Source: JACJWR01 sp964556255
GTDB taxonomy: Bacteria; Actinomycetota; Actinomycetes; S36-B12; UBA10799
Assembly (NCBI GenBank): GCA_964556255.1
Contig: CAZKVQ010000069.1
Coordinates: 1 to 10,885 of the forward strand
Length of the DNA: 10,885 nucleotides
Direction of reading: 5' to 3'
Part shown: positions 1 through 5,265 of the stretch, one piece after another
Layout of the letters: every line of letters begins with the position of its first letter
How positions within the stretch are numbered: the first letter of the stretch is position 1
Notes under the pieces: generated by a model
Databases searched by the model: none
Seen by the model: only the letters and a program-made list of their open reading frames with translations
Told to the model about the DNA's origin: nothing
Translations under genes and position numbers: made by a program

Positions 1-26
1 TCCTCTTCTGTCTGGTGTAGATCTCG

Positions 27-1067
27 GTGGTCGCCGTCTCGCTCCTGCACGATGCACACGGGCGCGCCGACACTCGCAACCGGCTCCTCACCTTCCTGCA
101 GATGTTCGCCTTGTCCGCCATGGCCGTCTTCGTCACCGACGCCTCTGCTGGCGGCGCGTTCGCGGTCAGCTACACGGCCTTTCTCGCGATCCTGGTGTGG
201 CAATGGGTGGTGGTCGCGCGGCTGGAACGCGATGACCCGGTCTACGGTCCGATCGCCAGGCGCTACGCGATCATCATCTCCGCGATGACGGCGTGGGTCG
301 GCGCCTCGGCCTTCGCCTCGCCTGCCGTGCGCCCGTGGATGTGGGGCGGCTTCGTCATCGTGTTCATCCTTGCGGTCGTGGTGTCCGCTTTCACTCTCGA
401 CCGTGACCCCCGCCACGCCGCGGAGGCCGGTCGCCCGCTGGCCACCGATTCGCTCCTGGAACGGTTCGCACTGTTCATCATCATCGTCCTGGGCGAAGTC
501 GTTGCCAGCGTGATCAACGGCCTGGCAGGAGTTGAGCAGTTGTCGACATCGGTCTTCCTCACCGGCTTTGCCGGCCTGGCGGTCGGGGTGGCGTTCTGGT
601 GGTCGTACTTCGATTTAGTGGCCATGCGGGCGCCGATTGCCACCACCCGGGCGCGATACATCTACAACCTGGCCCAGCTCCCACTCGCGCTGGCCATCAC
701 CGGCGTTGGGGCGGCAACCGTGAGCATGATCGAATCCAGCGAAGCCGACGCAACGCCCCATGCAACCGCGTGGATGTTCGGCGGATGCGTCGCACTGGCG
801 ATGATCACCCTCGCTCTCCTCATGCGTTTGCTAGCGGACTACCACCGGCTGCGAGAGGCCTACAGACCGATTCTGGTTGCCACCGTCGCAGTGGCCGGCC
901 TCGCCGTTGCCCTCGCAGCAGTCGATCCCGCACCGCTGGTGCTGGCGACCGCGATCTTCCTGGCCATGTGTGCCCAATGGGTGTTCGCGGTGAGCCGATG
1001 GCTCGCCACCGAGGACGGGCGAGCCGCGGTAGCTCAGATGGACTCTGGGTCGGCCGGGGGTGTCTGA
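27..1067 (+). CDS. LtrA-family (low temperature requirement A-like) membrane protein, 5' part missing or interrupted
   Basis: The 346-residue product is mostly hydrophobic with about eight or more membrane segments. It carries LtrA-family features: the ERFALFIIIVLGEVV block near residues 145-160, FWWSYFD near 191-197, and the following YIYNLAQLPLALAITGVG segment. LtrA proteins are integral membrane proteins of unknown biochemistry, linked by name to growth of Listeria at low temperature. Members normally begin with an ELFFDLVF-type helix about 70 residues before the region seen here; that part is absent. The only start is a GTG at 27 with no convincing ribosome site, nine bases after an in-frame TAG at 18-20. 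The codons before the TAG (Leu-Phe-Cys-Leu-Val) continue the hydrophobic helix, and the TAG falls where family members commonly have Trp. The real gene therefore probably starts outside the window and is broken by a nonsense change or a contig-edge error. Family call firm; intactness doubtful. Confidence 0.75.
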   Translation: MVAVSLLHDAHGRADTRNRLLTFLQMFALSAMAVFVTDASAGGAFAVSYTAFLAILVWQWVVVARLERDDPVYGPIARRYAIIISAMTAWVGASAFASPAVRPWMWGGFVIVFILAVVVSAFTLDRDPRHAAEAGRPLATDSLLERFALFIIIVLGEVVASVINGLAGVEQLSTSVFLTGFAGLAVGVAFWWSYFDLVAMRAPIATTRARYIYNLAQLPLALAITGVGAATVSMIESSEADATPHATAWMFGGCVALAMITLALLMRLLADYHRLREAYRPILVATVAVAGLAVALAAVDPAPLVLATAIFLAMCAQWVFAVSRWLATEDGRAAVAQMDSGSAGGV

Positions 1068-1111
1068 GCCGCAACAGAAGCCGGCTCTAGCCGCGCGTTC
1101 GATGCGCTCGC

Positions 1112-1117
1112 TACAGT
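1112..1117 (+). promoter_or_regulatory. Candidate -10 box of a leaderless promoter
   Basis: TACAGT (TANNNT form) lies exactly 7 nt before the ATG at 1125, and no ribosome site precedes that ATG. This spacing would put transcription start at or next to the start codon, a common arrangement in actinobacteria. No good -35 box is seen. Confidence 0.4.
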
Positions 1118-1124
1118 CTCCGCC

Positions 1125-1568
1125 ATGCACATGTCTCTTGCTGTTGAAGCCACCGGGGTCACGACGGCGACCGTAATCCTGACCCAGGAGCAGGTCGACG
1201 AGTTACGCGGCAGCCCGGGACGTTCCCGCGTTCCATTGGCCATCAGTTACGGCGGGAACACCTTCCGCACGAGCGTCTCGATCTACCGAGGCCGCTGGAT
1301 GATGGTGGTGAACAAGGAGATGCGCGACGGCGGTCTGGTTCCGGGAGATTCCTACAATGTCGACGTCGTGGTCGACACAGCCGAGCGCACCGTGGAGGTT
1401 CCGGCGGACTTGGCCTCGGCCCTGGATGAGGCCGGCCTGCGTGAGGCGTGGGACGGGCTCTCCTATTCCCATCGAAAAGAGCATGTCCGTTCGATTGAGG
1501 ATGCCAAGAAGCCTGAAACCCGGGAACGTCGAGTTGTCAAGGCGTTGGATGCAGTCAGGGGCGGCTGA
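1125..1568 (+). CDS. DUF1905 + YdeI/OmdA (bacteriocin-protection family) protein
   Basis: This is a 147-residue soluble protein. Residues about 5-95 fit DUF1905, a small beta-barrel: VPLAISYGGNTFRTSV, then VVNKEMRDGGLVPGDSYNVDV, then RTVEVPADL. Residues about 96-145 fit the helical YdeI/OmpD-associated (OmdA) family: ALDEAGLREAWDGLSYSHRKE followed by the signature AKKPETRERRVVKAL. Salmonella YdeI of this family is linked with OmpD to resistance against cationic antimicrobial peptides; the mechanism is unknown, and most members are uncharacterised. A start three codons in (ATG 1131) is possible, but ATG 1125 fits the leaderless promoter. The gene converges on the Nif11-type peptide gene with 43 nt between stops. 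A 6-bp GGCGGC/GCCGCC hairpin with a 4-nt loop (1560-1575) spans its stop codon. A protective role towards that peptide is only an inference. Confidence 0.8.
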   Translation: MHMSLAVEATGVTTATVILTQEQVDELRGSPGRSRVPLAISYGGNTFRTSVSIYRGRWMMVVNKEMRDGGLVPGDSYNVDVVVDTAERTVEVPADLASALDEAGLREAWDGLSYSHRKEHVRSIEDAKKPETRERRVVKALDAVRGG

Positions 1569-1611
1569 GGCCGCCGTCACTACAGGAGCATTGATCCGAA
1601 TCGTTCGCGGT

Positions 1612-1875
1612 TCAACCCGGACAGGTGACCAGCGCCGTGGGGCAGGTCACGACACTCCAATGAGGGCCCTTCTCCCAGCCGCCGGCAGCCGCCTCAAGCT
1701 CTGTGTCTGACAACTCAGCTCCGCGCGGCGCGAGTTCCTCGGCGGTGACCGTGAATCCGTGGTCTGCGGCCAGGGCCACCACCTCCTCGGCGCTCGCTGA
1801 TTCTTTGATGGCCTCCTGCAGGGTCAGGTCCTGCCTCACCTGCAGGGCGAACGCGATGACATCTCTCTCGGTCAT
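1612..1875 (-). CDS. Nif11-like leader peptide family RiPP precursor (orphan)
   Basis: This 87-residue product has the Nif11-like leader layout (TIGR03798 type). A helical start, MTERDVIAFALQVRQD, is followed by LQEAIKESASAEEVVALA and DHGFTVTAEEL near residues 20-47. An acidic stretch, ELSDTELEAAAGG, ends in the double glycine at 65-66. The 21-residue core (67-87) begins WEKGPHW and contains VVTCPTALVTCPG, with Cys78, Cys85, Thr77, Thr80, Thr84 and Ser74. In this family the leader guides modification enzymes and is cut after Gly-Gly by a peptidase or exporter. Thr/Ser plus Cys would suit lanthionine formation; heterocyclisation or a simple disulfide are alternatives. I chose the ATG at 1875 because it gives the usual family N-terminus and lies 12 nt from GAAGAAGGG (1888-1896); the ATG at 1887 (91 residues) touches that site. 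It follows the SLOG gene on the same strand by 67 nt. No modifying enzyme is in the window. Confidence 0.8.
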   Translation of the reverse strand: MTERDVIAFALQVRQDLTLQEAIKESASAEEVVALAADHGFTVTAEELAPRGAELSDTELEAAAGGWEKGPHWSVVTCPTALVTCPG

Positions 1876-1942
1876 GGCAGGCGCCATCCCTTCTTCGTGC
1901 TCGTGCGAGGCCGGCGAACCCCGCGTGCGTGAAAGCCTTCCA

Positions 1943-2446
1943 TCACGGTAGTCCTGCGGCCTGGACCAGGGATGCTGCGGCCAAGGCGAGGGCTAGATCG
2001 ACGGCGGCGGCCGGTGACGGTGCGAGGTGGAGCCCAGCGGGCAGGGACCAGCCACCGTCGAGGGCCACAACCGGAACTCCCGTTCGCACAGCAAATCCGA
2101 TCTCGCTCAGGGTGCCCCAGCTACCGCCCACACAGATCACTGCATCGGCGCAACGAACGATGAGTCCATTGCGCAACTCCCCCAGCCCGGTCGGCAACGC
2201 AACGGTGAGGAAATGGTTGCCCTCCTGCCGCGTGCTACCCGGGAGCAGCCCCACGGTCAGCCCCCCTTCGTCGTGCGCACCTTCAGACGCGGCGGCCATC
2301 ACGCCACCGAGCCCGCCGGTGAGCAGGATGCGGCCCGCGAGTGCGATTCGTCGTCCGACCTCGCGGGAGTCCGCCAGGTTTTCGGGCGACGCATCGGCAT
2401 CGGGACCGATGACCGCTATGTAGCTGGGTCCCTGAAAGCCGGGCAT
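1943..2446 (-). CDS. TIGR00725-family SLOG (LOG-like Rossmann) protein
   Basis: This is a 167-residue Rossmann-type protein of the SLOG/LOG superfamily. Visible motifs are YIAVIGP at the first strand (residues 9-15), the nucleotide-binding loop TGGLGGVMAAASEGA (43-57) with Glu55, and the second loop VGGSWGTLSE (106-115) with Glu115. These correspond to the GGxxGxM and GGxGTxxE motifs of LOG lysine-decarboxylase-like proteins. LOG enzymes cleave ribose-phosphate from cytokinin nucleotides; TIGR00725 members themselves have no assigned reaction, and nucleotide or nucleotide-sugar binding is the safe statement. The ATG at 2446 has a good ribosome site (AGGGAG, 4 nt spacing). An in-frame ATG at 2470 has none, and longer extensions would run into the exporter gene. 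It lies 46 nt after the MFS gene and upstream of the Nif11 peptide gene, so the three may be cotranscribed. Confidence 0.85.
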   Translation of the reverse strand: MPGFQGPSYIAVIGPDADASPENLADSREVGRRIALAGRILLTGGLGGVMAAASEGAHDEGGLTVGLLPGSTRQEGNHFLTVALPTGLGELRNGLIVRCADAVICVGGSWGTLSEIGFAVRTGVPVVALDGGWSLPAGLHLAPSPAAAVDLALALAAASLVQAAGLP

Positions 2447-2492
2447 GGATCTCCCTGCCGATTCGATCATGGCCGTAGGTGTGCTGGGAACA

Positions 2493-4079
2493 TCACTGCT
2501 GAGCCTCTCCCGCCTCCACGCCCGAGGGGGTCGTCGACCGTGACGCCTCCACAGGGGCGGCTCTACGCCACCGAGGACGTTCATCTTCACGGAACAAGAC
2601 GAAGATGCCCGCGGCCAGCATGAGCACGACGCCACCCACAATTCCTTCCATCCGGTAGGCGTCGACCATGGCCTGCTTCTGCTCACTGGAGATGGTCTCA
2701 ACCTCCGTCAACGGAACGGAGTACTGGGAAGCTGCCTGTTCGCTGGAGACGCCGCTGCGCAGGGATTCGGCGATAGATGCGGCCTGGGATACATCGCCAC
2801 CGGAAGCCAGGAGTTCGGCGGTGAGCGAAGACTGGAACGTCGAGAAGACCACCGTCGACATGATTGCCACGCCAACAGCGTTGCCCAAACTCCCTGCCGC
2901 GCCTCGGAAGGCCGAGGCGCTTCCCTCACCACCTTTGGATGCGAGGTTCATGATGGCATTGGTGATGGGGGCGTTCGTGGCGTTCTTCGCACCGGTGTAC
3001 AGACAAAGGACAGCCAACGCGAGCGCCAGCGGCTCAGTGACGGTCTGGGTAGCCGCCAGGAACAACGTCGCGGCCGTTGCCAGCATGGCGGTGGTACCAG
3101 TGATGCGAATGCCCCAGCGCCGGATCATACGCCCCGAGAGCCAGGCTCCCGCCAGACTGGTGATCTCCACCGGGATCATCAGCAGGGCCAGATGAATGAC
3201 ATCTTGCCCGTAGACAAGCTGCATACCGATCATGGCGTAGTAGGTCAGACCTGCCAGTGGGACAAGCATGACCGCCACCAGTAGGAGGCGGAACCCACCA
3301 TGGCGAAGCACGGTGATATCCAGACTCGGCTTCGGTAGCCGACGCATGAGGAAGACCAGCGTCAGGAAGGCGAACACTGAGGCGCAGAGCCACCCGACGG
3401 TAGAGGGTGCAGACAGCCCGACGGCGTTCAGGCTGTTGATCGACTGCACAATGCCGGCCAGGGCGAATCCCGCCAGGGCTGGCGTCCACAACTCACCCCT
3501 CTCACCGCGCTCCTGATCGTCTGCCGGCAACAACCGAGCCGCACACAGGGTCCCCGCCAGGGCAGCGACCATCCAGAATCCGATCACGAAGCGCCAACTA
3601 GTGGCACCGACCAACAGGGCCGCGACGATAGGCGCGACCAGATACACCAACGGGTTGACCGCGGCGACCGCGGCGAATCCGGAGGCGCGGGAATCGCGCG
3701 TGACGAGTCTGGCGCTGAGAACCCCGAGAACCACGACGAACAGCCCTTGCTGTCCGATGCTGCCGAGCAGCATCCCGATGGAGGCCATGGCCATACCGGT
3801 CGACACCAGCACGCACAGGTACCCGACAGCCATGACCAGTCCGCAGTAGACCACGAAGCGCCGGGGACCGATGCGGGGTCCGAGCACTCCTGCCAAGAAG
3901 ATGACCAGCAGCGCACCAATGCTCGGCATCTGTCGCAGCAGCGACTGTTGGGGCTCAGAGGCGTCGAGGTCGTTGATCATCGGCAGCACGAGGAAGTTGA
4001 ACGTCGCCGCACTGACAGTCGCAGCAGCCATGACGACGCAGACGCCGACGATCAGGCGCTTCTCCTGACTGTTCATCAT
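2493..4079 (-). CDS. MFS transporter, DHA2 (EmrB/QacA-like) drug exporter type
   Basis: The 528-residue integral membrane protein has about 14 hydrophobic segments. Its size and layout fit the DHA2 drug:proton antiporters of the major facilitator superfamily. A shortened motif-A region, AGVLGPRIGPRRFVVYCG, lies between helices 2 and 3 (about residues 63-80). SAFRGAAGSLGNAVGVAI resembles the conserved helix before the large outer loop of DHA2 proteins. That loop (about residues 425-470, rich in Ser, Gln and Glu) separates the last two helices. The C-terminal tail is basic, then Ser/Thr/Glu-rich. The start at 4079 (a second ATG follows directly) has CGGGAG about 5 nt upstream. It is the first gene of a probable minus-strand set with the SLOG and Nif11-peptide genes. 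Substrate cannot be read from sequence; export of the peptide product is a hypothesis, a general drug efflux pump the default. Confidence 0.88.
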   Translation of the reverse strand: MMNSQEKRLIVGVCVVMAAATVSAATFNFLVLPMINDLDASEPQQSLLRQMPSIGALLVIFLAGVLGPRIGPRRFVVYCGLVMAVGYLCVLVSTGMAMASIGMLLGSIGQQGLFVVVLGVLSARLVTRDSRASGFAAVAAVNPLVYLVAPIVAALLVGATSWRFVIGFWMVAALAGTLCAARLLPADDQERGERGELWTPALAGFALAGIVQSINSLNAVGLSAPSTVGWLCASVFAFLTLVFLMRRLPKPSLDITVLRHGGFRLLLVAVMLVPLAGLTYYAMIGMQLVYGQDVIHLALLMIPVEITSLAGAWLSGRMIRRWGIRITGTTAMLATAATLFLAATQTVTEPLALALAVLCLYTGAKNATNAPITNAIMNLASKGGEGSASAFRGAAGSLGNAVGVAIMSTVVFSTFQSSLTAELLASGGDVSQAASIAESLRSGVSSEQAASQYSVPLTEVETISSEQKQAMVDAYRMEGIVGGVVLMLAAGIFVLFREDERPRWRRAAPVEASRSTTPSGVEAGEAQQ

Positions 4080-4118
4080 CCGACTCCCGATGCACAGCGA
4101 GGTACGCCGAACAAGGTC

Positions 4119-4136
4119 GACGCCTACGAAGGCGTC
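4119..4136. repeat. Short inverted repeat upstream of the MFS gene
   Basis: GACGCC and GGCGTC are perfect 6-bp arms around a 6-nt spacer (TACGAA), 40 nt upstream of the MFS start on its promoter side. It could be a regulator half-site pair for the exporter. At this length in high-GC DNA it may be chance. The rest of 4080-4257 shows no gene and no clear promoter. Confidence 0.25.
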
Positions 4137-4257
4137 CCACTCAATCAGGAGTCACACCTGTGTCGCAATTCGGCGTTGCAGCCACCCTGGGATCGACACC
4201 CAATTAAGCGCACGCCGAGGTTGCTTTCAGCAATCTGCATGCTGCCCGAACAGCGAT

Positions 4258-4298
4258 GTGGCCGGGGGCGCCATCAATGCTGAGGCGCCCCCGGCCAC
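4258..4298 (-). terminator. Strong GC hairpin after hsp20, probable terminator
   Basis: Two perfect 15-bp arms (4258-4272 and 4284-4298, core GGCCGGGGGCGCC) flank an 11-nt loop, starting 16 nt after the hsp20 stop. The position fits a terminator for hsp20. There is no T-tract on either side, which is frequent in actinobacterial terminators. Confidence 0.7.
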
Positions 4299-4313
4299 TT
4301 CGCCGGGACGTGC

Positions 4314-4784
4314 TTACTCCGAGTCGAGAACGGCTGCTTCCGCCTCGGTCGGCGTTGTGCCAACCCGGACTTCGACGCGCGCAGGTCGATGGGCCGCTAC
4401 CAGGGCGGAAAGCTTGATCCGGAGGATTCCGTCGCGGTAGTCCGCTTCGACGGCCTCGGCATCGATCCTCGTGCCGAGTTTGAACTCGCGGCGGAAGGTG
4501 CCGGAGCGCATCTCGTTGACGAGGACCTTCTCACCCTCTGCGACATCGGTCATGTCGCGCCTTCCCGAGACCACCAGTGTGTCGTCGAGTACCTCGACTG
4601 CTATGTCCTCTGGTTTGGTGCTCGGCACTTCAACGTCGACGTAAACGTCGTCGCCGGACTGGACGAACCGGGCTGCGGGGCTCCACACGGATGCGAGCTG
4701 ATTCCCGAAGGCGTCACGGATCATGGCGTCGAACTGTGAGTCGAGCCGATTGCGACGGACGCCGAATGGGGTGTGCATTGCCAT
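4314..4784 (-). CDS. Hsp20/alpha-crystallin family small heat-shock protein
   Basis: This 156-residue protein is an ATP-independent holdase that binds unfolding proteins in the cytoplasm and forms oligomers. A short N-terminal arm (residues 1-35, rich in Arg and Phe) precedes the alpha-crystallin domain, which starts about residue 40 (VQSGDDVYVDVEVPSTKPED) and includes DDTLVVSGRR. The family hallmark A-x-x-x-x-G-I/V-L appears as ADYRDGILRIKL. The C-terminal tail has a V-x-V element (VEVRV) in the place of the IxI motif that docks subunits. Length is normal. The ATG at 4784 has AAGGGAG about 9 nt upstream; a second ATG two codons later is also possible. A CIRCE operator lies just upstream, so HrcA control is very likely. 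A hairpin terminator follows. Confidence 0.93.
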   Translation of the reverse strand: MAMHTPFGVRRNRLDSQFDAMIRDAFGNQLASVWSPAARFVQSGDDVYVDVEVPSTKPEDIAVEVLDDTLVVSGRRDMTDVAEGEKVLVNEMRSGTFRREFKLGTRIDAEAVEADYRDGILRIKLSALVAAHRPARVEVRVGTTPTEAEAAVLDSE

Positions 4785-4805
4785 GGTTGTGTCTCCCTTC
4801 GTGTA

Positions 4806-4832
4806 TTGGCACTCTGTGCCTGAGAGTGCTAA
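4806..4832. promoter_or_regulatory. CIRCE operator (HrcA binding site) before hsp20
   Basis: TTGGCACTC-N9-GAGTGCTAA matches the CIRCE consensus TTAGCACTC-N9-GAGTGCTAA with exact spacing and one mismatch (G for A, a variant I recall from actinobacterial CIRCE sites). It sits 22 nt upstream of the hsp20 start. HrcA bound here would block transcription until heat stress. HrcA itself is not in the window. Confidence 0.92.
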
Positions 4833-4880
4833 CGCAGGGGCTTCCGGCGGTTATTCCAGCAGGCCAGAAAATTGAAGATC

Positions 4881-5102
4881 TCAGGACGTCTCGGCCGTGA
4901 CGTCGTTCGCCCGGTAGTCAGCCACAATGGCATTTGCGTGACCGTGCCCCATCCCGTGCTCGTGCTTGAGCAGGTTGACCATGTCCATGTGCTTCTCCAG
5001 ACCCGCGGTTCGGAGAAGGTTCTTCCAGTACTCGATCGGATGGCCGTATTTCTTCTCGATCGACGGGAAGTAGGACGCGGGGCCTTTCACCTTCTCGGTC
5101 AT
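4881..5102 (-). CDS. Small DUF4287 domain protein
   Basis: The 73-residue product is nearly all DUF4287: GPASYFPSIEKKYGHPIEYW (residues 7-26), then KHMDMVNLLKHEHGMGHGHANAIV (38-61). The aromatic-rich first helix and the His-rich H-E-H-G-M-G-H-G-H-A-N-A turn are the family signature. The function of DUF4287 is unknown. The histidines look suited to metal or acid-base chemistry, but that is speculation. I start at the ATG at 5102, which gives the usual family N-terminus (MTEKVKGPASYFP). Longer forms up to 5426 would run antisense through the signal peptide of the secreted hydrolase. No ribosome site precedes the ATG, while a -10-like box lies 7 nt upstream. It is transcribed away from the hydrolase gene and towards hsp20, which has its own operator. 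Confidence 0.85.
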   Translation of the reverse strand: MTEKVKGPASYFPSIEKKYGHPIEYWKNLLRTAGLEKHMDMVNLLKHEHGMGHGHANAIVADYRANDVTAETS

Positions 5103-5109
5103 GCGGTGA

Positions 5110-5115
5110 ATGGTA
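5110..5115 (-). promoter_or_regulatory. Candidate -10 box of a leaderless promoter for the DUF4287 gene
   Basis: On the minus strand TACCAT (TANNNT form) lies exactly 7 nt before the ATG at 5102. This is the same arrangement as before the ATG at 1125, again without a ribosome site. No clear -35 box. Confidence 0.4.
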
Positions 5116-5198
5116 TTCGCCCCTGCGCGCAGCCAGAGTGATACCAGTCCGGTGCGCCGGAACGTTTCGGCACGGGGTTGATGTAGTCGACGGAAACA

Positions 5199-5257
5199 CC
5201 TGTGGGTATGTCCCGGCCATCGCAGTCCGGCAGAGCTGGACGACACCAACCCACAGG
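5199..5257 (+). promoter_or_regulatory. Inverted repeat overlapping the ribosome site of the SGNH hydrolase gene
   Basis: CCTGTGGGT (5199-5207) is perfectly complementary to ACCCACAGG (5249-5257), with 41 nt between. The right arm covers the first three bases of AGGAGG (5255-5260), the ribosome site of the gene at 5266. If the left arm is transcribed, the RNA could close over the ribosome site. If not, the two arms could be operator halves. Confidence 0.35.
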
Positions 5258-5265
5258 AGGACGCC

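Noticed and set aside
2027..2623. 198-residue + strand frame opposite the SLOG gene
   Set aside because: His/Arg/Gly/Ser-rich translation without any fold pattern; the minus strand has clear SLOG motifs.
2447..2701. N-terminal extension of the SLOG protein to 252 residues
   Set aside because: The extra part runs out of frame through the 3' end of the MFS gene, has Arg/Trp/Pro-rich non-protein-like composition, and the ATG at 2446 has a good ribosome site.
4221..4233. TTGCT-TTC-AGCAA mini-hairpin near the MFS promoter
   Set aside because: Only 5 bp with a 3-nt loop and no T-tract; probably chance.
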